A stretch of DNA of 20,318 nucleotides, taken from the NCBI GenBank assembly GCA_003533825.1, contig DQCG01000716.1, positions 5,526-25,843 on the forward strand, read 5' to 3'. This DNA is from Phycisphaerales bacterium (GTDB lineage Bacteria > Planctomycetota > Phycisphaerae > Sedimentisphaerales > Anaerobacaceae). The position numbers and the translations under genes are program-made. Positions 7,440 to 12,287 of the stretch are shown here, one piece after another; within the stretch, counting starts at the first letter, position 1; the number at the start of each line of letters is the position of its first letter. The notes below the pieces were generated by a model. That model had not been told where the DNA came from, made no database searches, and saw only the letters and a program-made list of their open reading frames with translations.

Positions 7440-8171
7440 ATGCCTGACAAACGCAGTCACAGAGGACCGCATCCTGCGGATGAGAAGTTATTTGCTCCGG
7501 CTGCAATTCCGGATTTGCGTTCGGCCCTTGCTGATTTTTCGCTGCTGCTGACGAAAGGCTATGCCGAGAAAAGCTCCCTGAAGCTGGTTGGCGACAAATT
7601 CTCGCTTACCGAAAGGCAAAGGCTGGCCGTCATGCGCAGTGCCTGCTCGGACGGGCAGCGTGTCTCTCGAAGCGAGCATCGTATCGAAGCAAAGAATATT
7701 GCAGGCCAGTCTGTCGCCGTAGATGGTTACAATGTACTGATAACCGTCGAGGCGGCGATGAGCGGCGGCGTTATTTTTGCCGGAAGAGACGGATGCTTTA
7801 GAGATTTGGCAAGCATACACGGGACCTATCGCAAGGTTACCGAGACAATCCCGGCGGTGCAGATGATCGGCGAATTCCTGAACGAAATCGGTATAGGCCA
7901 GGCCCTATGGCTGCTGGACAGCCCGGTCTCCAACAGCGGCCGGCTCAAAAAGCTCATTGGCGAATTAGCCGATCAGAACAACTGGAACTGGGAGGTTGAA
8001 TTAGTATTGAGCCCGGACGCCGAGCTGATAAAAACCGATCTCATCGTTGCCAGCAGTGACAGTGTTATCCTGGATGGCTGCCGGCGCTGGGTCAACCTTG
8101 CAACGGCAATCATCGGGCGGAAATTGCCCACGGCATGGGTAATCGACCTGGCCCCACAAGATCGGCGGTGA
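7440..8171 (+). CDS. DUF434 protein with PIN/NYN-like C-terminal domain (DUF5616 type)
   Basis: 243 residues from the ATG at 7440, supported by GAGGA 8 bases upstream. Residues 8-70 (RGPHP..., LLLTKGYAEKSSLKLVGDKF, LTERQRLAVMRS) are the DUF434 pattern. From about residue 92 the protein has VAVDGYNVLITVEAA, DGCFRDLASIHGTY, WLLDSPVSNSGRLK and VASSDSVILDGC. Asp95, Asp118/Asp122, Asp160, Asp207 and Asp212 are spaced like the acidic residues of NYN/PIN nucleases; nuclease activity is my inference from that pattern. No signal peptide, so it is cytoplasmic although it sits between two secreted proteins. The next gene begins 5 bases after its stop. Confidence 0.8.
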   Translation: MPDKRSHRGPHPADEKLFAPAAIPDLRSALADFSLLLTKGYAEKSSLKLVGDKFSLTERQRLAVMRSACSDGQRVSRSEHRIEAKNIAGQSVAVDGYNVLITVEAAMSGGVIFAGRDGCFRDLASIHGTYRKVTETIPAVQMIGEFLNEIGIGQALWLLDSPVSNSGRLKKLIGELADQNNWNWEVELVLSPDAELIKTDLIVASSDSVILDGCRRWVNLATAIIGRKLPTAWVIDLAPQDRR

Positions 8172-8176
8172 CAGAT

Positions 8177-9346
8177 ATGAAAAAGAATTATATCTTACTA
8201 TCAGCGCTCTTAGTGTTAGTCTCGGCCTTTACGGCTGCTTTCGGCGGTTCAGCAGAAACTGCCGGGTTATCGATTGCCGGACGCATCGCGGCGAGAGACT
8301 TTCCTTCGGTCTTCCAGGCCTGGAGTCCGGCGGACAATCTGCCGAACAAAGACCGGTTGGCCGTGATGGCCATGCACGATCTGGTCTGGCACGGGCCGGG
8401 AGGGTTCGGCCTTGTCTGGGATAAGAAACCGAGGGGGCTTGCCGAAGCATTCACATCCGAAAGCATCAAAGCCGGCAGGAAAATCCGCCGGAAGCTGCTC
8501 AAACTGAATCCGAACATCATCCTGGTAGCCGAAATCCGGTACCGGGATGCTCATCCGGGCTTTCTGCCCGACGGGCACCGCTGGTGGAAACGCGACAAGC
8601 AGGGCAACCTGGTCAAAGGTTGGGGTGAGGGTGGATTCATCTGTCTGGATTTTGCCAATCCGAAGTTCCGAGAGCATGTCGCACAACGTGCCAGGGCGGC
8701 TGTACAGTCGGGCGTTGTGGACGGTGTTATGCTCGACTGGTGGCGAGATGACGATGATCGTCTTGCTTTGGTAAAGGAAGTCAGGAACGCAATCGGAGAT
8801 AAATATTTAATCATTGCGAATACTAACGACTGCACGGCACCAAAGTCGGCGTCGTACATCAACGGCTACTTCATGGAATGCACCAGAAGCAAATCTGCCG
8901 CCGACTGGCAGAGAATCACGGCCACGCTCCGATGGGCGGAGAAAAACCTTCGCCCGCCGCACGTCAACTGCATCGAGACATGGTATCACAATTCGCGTAA
9001 TGACCTGAACCTGATGCGAGCGACCACAACTCTTGCTCTAACGCATTCCGACGGCTACTGCCTGTTCAGCGATCCGAATCCGCTGCCGAGCGGCGATCAT
9101 CGCCACAACTGGTATCCGTTCTGGAACAAGAGCCTCGGCAAGCCCGTCGGCGAAGCTGCTGCCAGAGACGACGGCACGGTTGTCCGCGAGTTCGAGAACG
9201 GTTCGGTCGTTTACAATCCCATGGGCAACAGGCCTGTGGAAGTTACTTTCAGTGAAATCCGAAAAAGCGTGGCAACCGGCACTTCGTCAGAACGGCATAA
9301 ACTCACCTATCCCGATGGTGACATCTATCTCAAAATAGAACCATGA
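8177..9346 (+). CDS. Secreted TIM-barrel glycosidase-like protein (GHL15-like)
   Basis: 389 residues from the ATG at 8177; a longer frame upstream would overlap the previous gene and hide the signal peptide. MKKNYILLSALLVLVSAFTAAFGG is a clear Sec signal. The mature part looks like an alpha-amylase/GHL-type barrel: LAVMAMHDLVWH, NIILVAEIRYRD, CLDFANPKFREH, GVVDGVMLDWWRDDDD (182-193, Asp187 at a strand end), YLIIANTND, INGYFMECTRS (Glu234) and GYCLFSDPN. The order resembles the hypothetical glycosyl hydrolase family 15 of Pfam, but I recognise it only by pattern. The C-terminal 70 residues look like a small beta domain. It closes the 6400-9346 operon. Confidence 0.6.
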   Translation: MKKNYILLSALLVLVSAFTAAFGGSAETAGLSIAGRIAARDFPSVFQAWSPADNLPNKDRLAVMAMHDLVWHGPGGFGLVWDKKPRGLAEAFTSESIKAGRKIRRKLLKLNPNIILVAEIRYRDAHPGFLPDGHRWWKRDKQGNLVKGWGEGGFICLDFANPKFREHVAQRARAAVQSGVVDGVMLDWWRDDDDRLALVKEVRNAIGDKYLIIANTNDCTAPKSASYINGYFMECTRSKSAADWQRITATLRWAEKNLRPPHVNCIETWYHNSRNDLNLMRATTTLALTHSDGYCLFSDPNPLPSGDHRHNWYPFWNKSLGKPVGEAAARDDGTVVREFENGSVVYNPMGNRPVEVTFSEIRKSVATGTSSERHKLTYPDGDIYLKIEP

Positions 9347-9421
9347 CAACCCGGCCAGTAATGACATTACGAGCACCTGAGATGATTCCCAGGATGCATA
9401 TAAAAGATAATAGCCCACGAA

Positions 9422-9474
9422 TGTCATTGCGAAGGAGCTTGCCCCTTAGGGGTGAGCGACTGTGGCAATCTCAA
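9422..9474. repeat. GTCATTGC-type dispersed palindromic repeat
   Basis: TGTCATTGCGAAGGAGC at the left and GCGACTGTGGCAATCTC at the right are the well-known ends of a repeat dispersed in many bacterial genomes. ATTGC (9426-9430) pairs with GCAAT (9465-9469), and an inner near-palindrome CTTGCCCCTTAGGGGTGAG can form a hairpin. It lies just past the glycosidase-like gene; no T-tract follows, so it is not a classical terminator. Confidence 0.6.
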
Positions 9475-9518
9475 TCCTTCCGTAGTAAAAACCGTCTATT
9501 TCCTTAGGAGTCATGCTG

Positions 9519-9591
9519 AATCACATTTGTAATCGTCTCAAGATTGATTTATTCCAGCGAATCACATACCAGGTTAGCCACGCTGCGGCGG
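9519..9591 (-). pseudogene. Decayed fragment of the HAD phosphatase 3' end
   Basis: Read on the minus strand, this stretch encodes ANLVCDSLE-stop-INLETI, against ADLVCDSLEQISIETI at the C-terminus of the intact HAD gene (10717-11394). At DNA level a 46-base core matches at about 34 of 46 positions by hand. The Gln codon CAA has become TAA, and small indels follow. It lies in the same orientation, about 1.2 kb from the intact gene and directly after the stop of the 100-codon ORF. Only the 3' end (about 70 bases) is present, so it is a duplicated end or the remnant of a lost copy. Confidence 0.7.
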
Positions 9592-9598
9592 ATCGGAT

Positions 9599-9901
9599 TT
9601 AATTGTCCGCTTTTTTAAGCTCTTTGGCATCTATCAAATCTTGAGGCCTGCCGCTTGTTTCTTTAGCTTTTATCAAATCCGCTTTTTCAAAAGACTCAAC
9701 AGTTCTTTGAAGTCTGGGCTTGTCAGCATGTCCGTGCCTGATAATTAAATAATCCAATATCATGTCGAGTGCGGCGTTGAAAATGGCTTGATCTCCCTGT
9801 CCTTGCCAGAACTCAATGTCGAACCGGCCTTCGTTATCACCGATCCGTCCGTATGATTCTTTAATTTCCCGCATAAGACAGCATATAAATCTTTTTCTCA
9901 T
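9599..9901 (-). CDS. Hypothetical 100-residue protein
   Basis: 100 residues from the ATG at 9901, or 91 from the second ATG at 9874; neither has a Shine-Dalgarno. The core, FDIEFWQGQGDQAIFNAALD (residues 28-47), then RHGHADKPRLQRTVESFEKA, looks like a compact helical protein. The tail is charged (KETSGRPQDLIDAKELKKAD). I do not recognise a Pfam name; similar short proteins occur near toxin-antitoxin-like genes, which is only an impression. A good promoter (9917-9945) predicts a transcript start about 9 bases before the first ATG, so translation may be leaderless or start at 9874. No signal peptide or membrane segment. Confidence 0.6.
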   Translation of the reverse strand: MRKRFICCLMREIKESYGRIGDNEGRFDIEFWQGQGDQAIFNAALDMILDYLIIRHGHADKPRLQRTVESFEKADLIKAKETSGRPQDLIDAKELKKADN

Positions 9902-9916
9902 TCACTACAATAAAAA

Positions 9917-9945
9917 ATCATAAGACTGCACAACAGGTAAGTCAA
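9917..9945 (-). promoter_or_regulatory. Sigma70-type promoter B, driving the 100-codon gene
   Basis: On the minus strand: TTGACT (9945-9940), 17 bases, TATGAT (9922-9917). The boxes and the first transcribed bases (TGTAGTGAA) are the same as in promoter A at 10625-10653, while the spacer sequence differs. Confidence 0.65.
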
Positions 9946-10009
9946 TAAGAGCAGATGTGTTATAGCTGAAGTTTATCCATACCTCATACCCTTGCTTGAC
10001 CGCTCTTTG

Positions 10010-10225
10010 TCAGCCAGCGACGCGGGTTAGTTTGTAGATCCGCCCCAGTTTTGAAGCTGCTTTTAGGTCGCCCCGTTTTAAGGCCTCTCGAACATCGTCG
10101 AGTTTATAAGCATCCTCCAAAGAAAGATAGGGAGACCATCCTTCGTCGTTGTAGATCAATTCGACATCAACCTGCGCCACATAGTCCCCCTCATGGACAA
10201 TCTTTGTGTAGTGTCTAGTACTCAT
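10010..10225 (-). CDS. Small protein paired with DUF4258 (putative antitoxin)
   Basis: 71 residues from the ATG at 10225, chosen because a perfect AAGGAG lies about 7 bases upstream and the ATG overlaps the upstream stop (ATGA). The sequence HYTKIVHEGDYVAQVDVELI, then WSPYLSLEDAYKLDDVREAL and GDLKAASKLGRIYKL, is compact and acidic in the middle. Short proteins of this type commonly follow DUF4258 genes. In such bicistrons the smaller partner is often proposed as antitoxin; no DNA-binding domain is visible here. Calling it an antitoxin is inference from context. Confidence 0.7.
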   Translation of the reverse strand: MSTRHYTKIVHEGDYVAQVDVELIYNDEGWSPYLSLEDAYKLDDVREALKRGDLKAASKLGRIYKLTRVAG

Positions 10226-10545
10226 TTTTTTCTCCTTAGGAAATCCGGCTCCCACCGTTGTGGGTCCGGCCTGCATGCGGTGACGAGAACTGCCGGAGAC
10301 GACTTGCCTTTCGGGATACCCCAGACGACATGTATCGGTTTTCCTGTTCGATCTTTCTGAAGGACAAGAACGCAGGGCCCTTTTGGGTAGTCGGGATAAT
10401 CCTCAACTAAGACAGCATCAGTGATGGACCCAAGCACGTCTCTTACGTAGAGGCTGTCTGCACCGATCTCATCGTAGCCGTGGTCTGATATCTTGACTTT
10501 GCCTTGTTGAATGAGGCGGAGTATCTGATGGAGCATCTTACTCAT
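10222..10545 (-). CDS. DUF4258 protein (putative RelE/HigB-like toxin)
   Basis: 107 residues. The family pattern is clear: KISDHGYDEIGADSL, VLGSITDAVLVEDYPDYPKG, CVLVLQKDRTGKPIHVVWGI and AVLVTACRPDPQRWEPDF. DUF4258 proteins are small, often found beside a short partner gene, and considered to be of the RelE/ParE or barnase-like toxin type; the conserved SxHxxxE-like start and the C-terminal Y/CRPDPxxW are typical. TGGAG lies about 10 bases before the ATG at 10545. The stop overlaps the start of the 71-codon gene by ATGA, so the two are translationally coupled. Promoter A lies about 75 bases upstream. Confidence 0.8.
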   Translation of the reverse strand: MSKMLHQILRLIQQGKVKISDHGYDEIGADSLYVRDVLGSITDAVLVEDYPDYPKGPCVLVLQKDRTGKPIHVVWGIPKGKSSPAVLVTACRPDPQRWEPDFLRRKK

Positions 10546-10624
10546 AGTATCACTACTCCAAGTTCTCTATGATCGTATGTTTTTGAGCAATCTCAGCATC
10601 CGATTCTCTTTCACTACAGAAGAA

Positions 10625-10653
10625 ATCATAGCATGACATCAGCAGAAAGTCAA
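10625..10653 (-). promoter_or_regulatory. Sigma70-type promoter A, driving the DUF4258 bicistron
   Basis: On the minus strand: TTGACT (10653-10648), 17 bases, TATGAT (10630-10625). It lies between the HAD stop and the DUF4258 gene, with a predicted leader of about 75 bases. The downstream TGTAGTGAA is shared with promoter B. Confidence 0.65.
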
Positions 10654-10716
10654 TAGGATCTGCAATAAAATGAATATGACAAGCTCTAAGCAACGCGGCA
10701 CACTCGCTCTGGTAAG

Positions 10717-11394
10717 TTAGTTAATGAGACTTTGAATTGTCTCGATGCTGATTTGTTCCAGCGAATCGCAGACAAGGTCGGCTTTGGCGAGATTGGCGGC
10801 GGTGGTGGAATTTGTTACTGCGATACATTTGGCTCCGGCGGCTTTTGCGGCCTGCACGCCGTTGGGGGCGTCCTCGATGACAGCGCAATTTGCCGGCTCG
10901 ATTACCATTCGTTCGGCGGCTGTCAGGAAAAGCTCTGGATCGGGCTTTTTGTGCTTAACGTCATTACCGTTTATATAGACCATCTTCTGGTATGGAACTC
11001 CGACGGTGTTCAGGACGGCACGGGATTTTTCAAGCGTGCCGGATGTCGCAATCGCGATGCGAAAATCTTCTCTTTGCATTGTTTCATCCATCAGTTCTAA
11101 AACGCCTAGGAAGGGGGGCAGCGGCTCTTCACTGAGGGTCTTGAGGAAATATTCCTGCCGGAGTTGCGTTGCCTGCTCGACTTGCTCGTCGGTCAGTTCG
11201 AGGCCGTAGACTCTGGCGGCGGCTTTGACGTATTCTTCCGCCCCTCTGCCGAGGCCCGCCTCAAAATCCTCACGCACAACGCCCTCGACGCCGAACAGGT
11301 CGGCGAAAACTTTTATAGAAGCTCTTGCGTTGACTGCCTCGGTATCGGCTATCACGCCGTCAACGTCAAATATTAAGCCGTATAACTTTTTCAT
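10717..11394 (-). CDS. HAD-superfamily phosphatase (beta-phosphoglucomutase-like)
   Basis: 225 residues, normal for HAD subfamily IA with a helical cap. Motif I is FDVDGVIADTEA (Asp10, Asp12), motif II IATSGT (Thr117/Ser118), motif III Lys149/Lys150 in KHKKPDPELF and motif IV VIEDAPNGVQAA (Glu174, Asp175). It probably dephosphorylates, or transfers phosphate within, a sugar phosphate in the cytoplasm; phosphatase versus mutase cannot be told. No Shine-Dalgarno precedes the ATG at 11394; the candidate promoter at 11404-11432 would give an almost leaderless message. Its 3' end exists as a decayed second copy at 9519-9591. Confidence 0.88.
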   Translation of the reverse strand: MKKLYGLIFDVDGVIADTEAVNARASIKVFADLFGVEGVVREDFEAGLGRGAEEYVKAAARVYGLELTDEQVEQATQLRQEYFLKTLSEEPLPPFLGVLELMDETMQREDFRIAIATSGTLEKSRAVLNTVGVPYQKMVYINGNDVKHKKPDPELFLTAAERMVIEPANCAVIEDAPNGVQAAKAAGAKCIAVTNSTTAANLAKADLVCDSLEQISIETIQSLIN

Positions 11395-11400
11395 AGTGTT

Positions 11401-11424
11401 TAGCGTATAGCATATAGCGGCTAG
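11401..11424. repeat. Three phased heptamers, TAGCGTA-like
   Basis: TAGCGTA, TAGCATA and TAGCGGC follow one another and end in TAG. The array lies directly upstream of the HAD start codon and supplies the -10-like box of its candidate promoter. Confidence 0.55.
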
Positions 11425-11432
11425 TTTTTCAA
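11404..11432 (-). promoter_or_regulatory. Candidate promoter of the HAD gene within the heptamer array
   Basis: On the minus strand: TTGAAA (11432-11427), 17 bases, TATACG (11409-11404). The predicted start is within a few bases of the ATG at 11394. The -10 is a moderate match, so this is tentative. Confidence 0.35.
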
Positions 11433-11450
11433 CTGTGGATTTAGTTTTAA

Positions 11451-11479
11451 CAGATCCCTCGGCTGCGCTCGGGATGACG
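11451..11479. repeat. GATCCC...GGGATGAC dispersed palindromic repeat
   Basis: CAGATCCCTCGGCTGCGCTC followed by GGGATGACG is a member of another very widespread intergenic repeat type. ATCCC (11454-11458) pairs with GGGAT (11471-11475). Its minus-strand translation gives the familiar HPERSRGIC string, a sign of this repeat rather than of a gene. Confidence 0.6.
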
Positions 11480-11514
11480 TCTGTATAATCTGTGTTTAAT
11501 ATTCTGCCGCAATT

Positions 11515-11602
11515 CTACGGGTTTCAACCCGTAGATGAAGTTATCCGACGAAGTCGGACGGGCGTAGCCCGAAGCAGTAATGCCACGGGTTTTAACCCGT
11601 GG
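11515..11602. repeat. Four-hairpin array upstream of the ECF sigma operon
   Basis: Four perfect hairpins follow one another: 11515-11534 (8-bp stem CTACGGGT, loop TTCA), 11544-11558 (6-bp TCCGAC, loop GAA), 11559-11571 (5-bp CGGGC, loop GTA) and 11583-11602 (8-bp CCACGGGT, loop TTTA). The first and last share ACGGGTTTYAACCCGT, so they are related copies. The block lies upstream of the likely sigma promoter, so it is more probably a repeat element than a leader RNA. Confidence 0.6.
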
Positions 11603-11650
11603 TTGTTTACTTTTTGATATTTTTTGCCACGTTTTTATCCGTTGCGCATT

Positions 11651-11680
11651 TATAATAGTGATGATAGTTGGGACATGTAA
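11651..11680 (+). promoter_or_regulatory. Leader of the first ECF operon with consensus -10
   Basis: TATAAT (11651-11656) is followed by AGTGATGA (11657-11664), TAGTTG (11665-11670) and GGACATGTAA (11671-11680). The same blocks in the same order precede the second ECF gene. No good -35 is present at 16-18 bases, so an alternative or activated promoter is possible. Confidence 0.4.
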
Positions 11681-11699
11681 ACTCCGGAGAGTAATCAGC

Positions 11700-12287
11700 G
11701 TGGATAAAGACATTAAAGCGGCTGACGAGAAGCAGTTAATAGCCCGGGCCTGCAGCGACCGCGCAGCCTTTGTACAGCTATATCGCAGTCATTATGATGC
11801 TGTATTTCGCTATTGCGTTCATCGGCTTTTTGAAAGGCAGGCGGCGGAAGATGTTACTTCGAAAGTTTTTCTCAAAGTTGTTGAAAATATTCACAGTTTC
11901 AAAGGCACTGAAAGGCAGTTCAGCAACTGGCTTTATAGAATCGCAACCAATGCCGTTAATAACTATTTGAGAAAGGCTGCTCGCCGAAATCGCCTGTTGA
12001 AACTCGCTCGCGAGCAGACTAATAGTCAGGCCGCTGACTGTGGAGAATCGGCTGAGAAACTGGCTCTTTTAAGAGAGGCGGTATTTACTTTGAGGCCGCG
12101 GTACCAAACTATCATCACATTGCGTTTTTTTGAGAATCTGAAATTGACCGAAATAGCCGAGGTGCTTGGTTCCGGTCCCGGCACGGTTCGCAGCCAATTA
12201 GCACGGGCACTTGCAAATCTGCGAAAAAAATTAGCCGCGGATTTTACAGATTTCACGGATGAGATAAATCAGGGTGAACTAAAATGA
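11700..12287 (+). CDS. ECF RNA polymerase sigma factor (first unit)
   Basis: 195 residues from a GTG at 11700, chosen because GGAGAG (11686-11691) lies 8 bases upstream; the 40 codons open upstream of it read into hairpin repeats and are hydrophobic. Region 2 is FVQLYRSHYDAVFRYCVHRL...AAEDVTSKVFLKVVENIHSF...FSNWLYRIATN, and region 4 is LRPRYQTIITLRFFENLKL, TEIAEVLGSGPGTVRSQLA. There is a short linker with no extra domain. Its stop overlaps the start of the anti-sigma-like gene (ATGA), so the two are translated together. The C-terminal tail ADFTDFTDE is encoded by a 9-base repeat and may be a later addition. Confidence 0.9.
   Translation: MDKDIKAADEKQLIARACSDRAAFVQLYRSHYDAVFRYCVHRLFERQAAEDVTSKVFLKVVENIHSFKGTERQFSNWLYRIATNAVNNYLRKAARRNRLLKLAREQTNSQAADCGESAEKLALLREAVFTLRPRYQTIITLRFFENLKLTEIAEVLGSGPGTVRSQLARALANLRKKLAADFTDFTDEINQGELK
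12240..12260 (+). repeat. 9-base repeat captured in the sigma factor tail
   Basis: GATTTTACA and GATTTCACG followed by GAT are tandem 9-base units encoding the repeated ADFTDFTDE tail of the sigma factor. Units of this kind are common in intergenic DNA. Confidence 0.4.

Noticed and set aside
8135..8176. Upstream start for the secreted glycosidase-like protein
   Set aside because: It would overlap the DUF434 gene and bury the signal peptide; the ATG at 8177 is 5 bases past the upstream stop.
9422..9474. Intrinsic terminator of the 6400-9346 operon
   Set aside because: The stem is imperfect and not followed by T residues; the ends match a dispersed repeat.
11515..11602. CRISPR array
   Set aside because: The repeated parts are self-complementary hairpins with no equal spacers and no cas genes in the window.
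11580..11699. N-terminal extension of 40 codons for the first ECF sigma factor
   Set aside because: It reads through a hairpin repeat and the probable -10 box, is hydrophobic, and a GTG with a good ribosome site at 11700 gives a normal ECF length.
11447..11713. Minus-strand open frame of 88 codons over the repeats upstream of the ECF gene
   Set aside because: It reads through the GATCCC repeat (HPERSRGIC string) and the four hairpins, so the frame comes from repeats, and it has no ribosome site.
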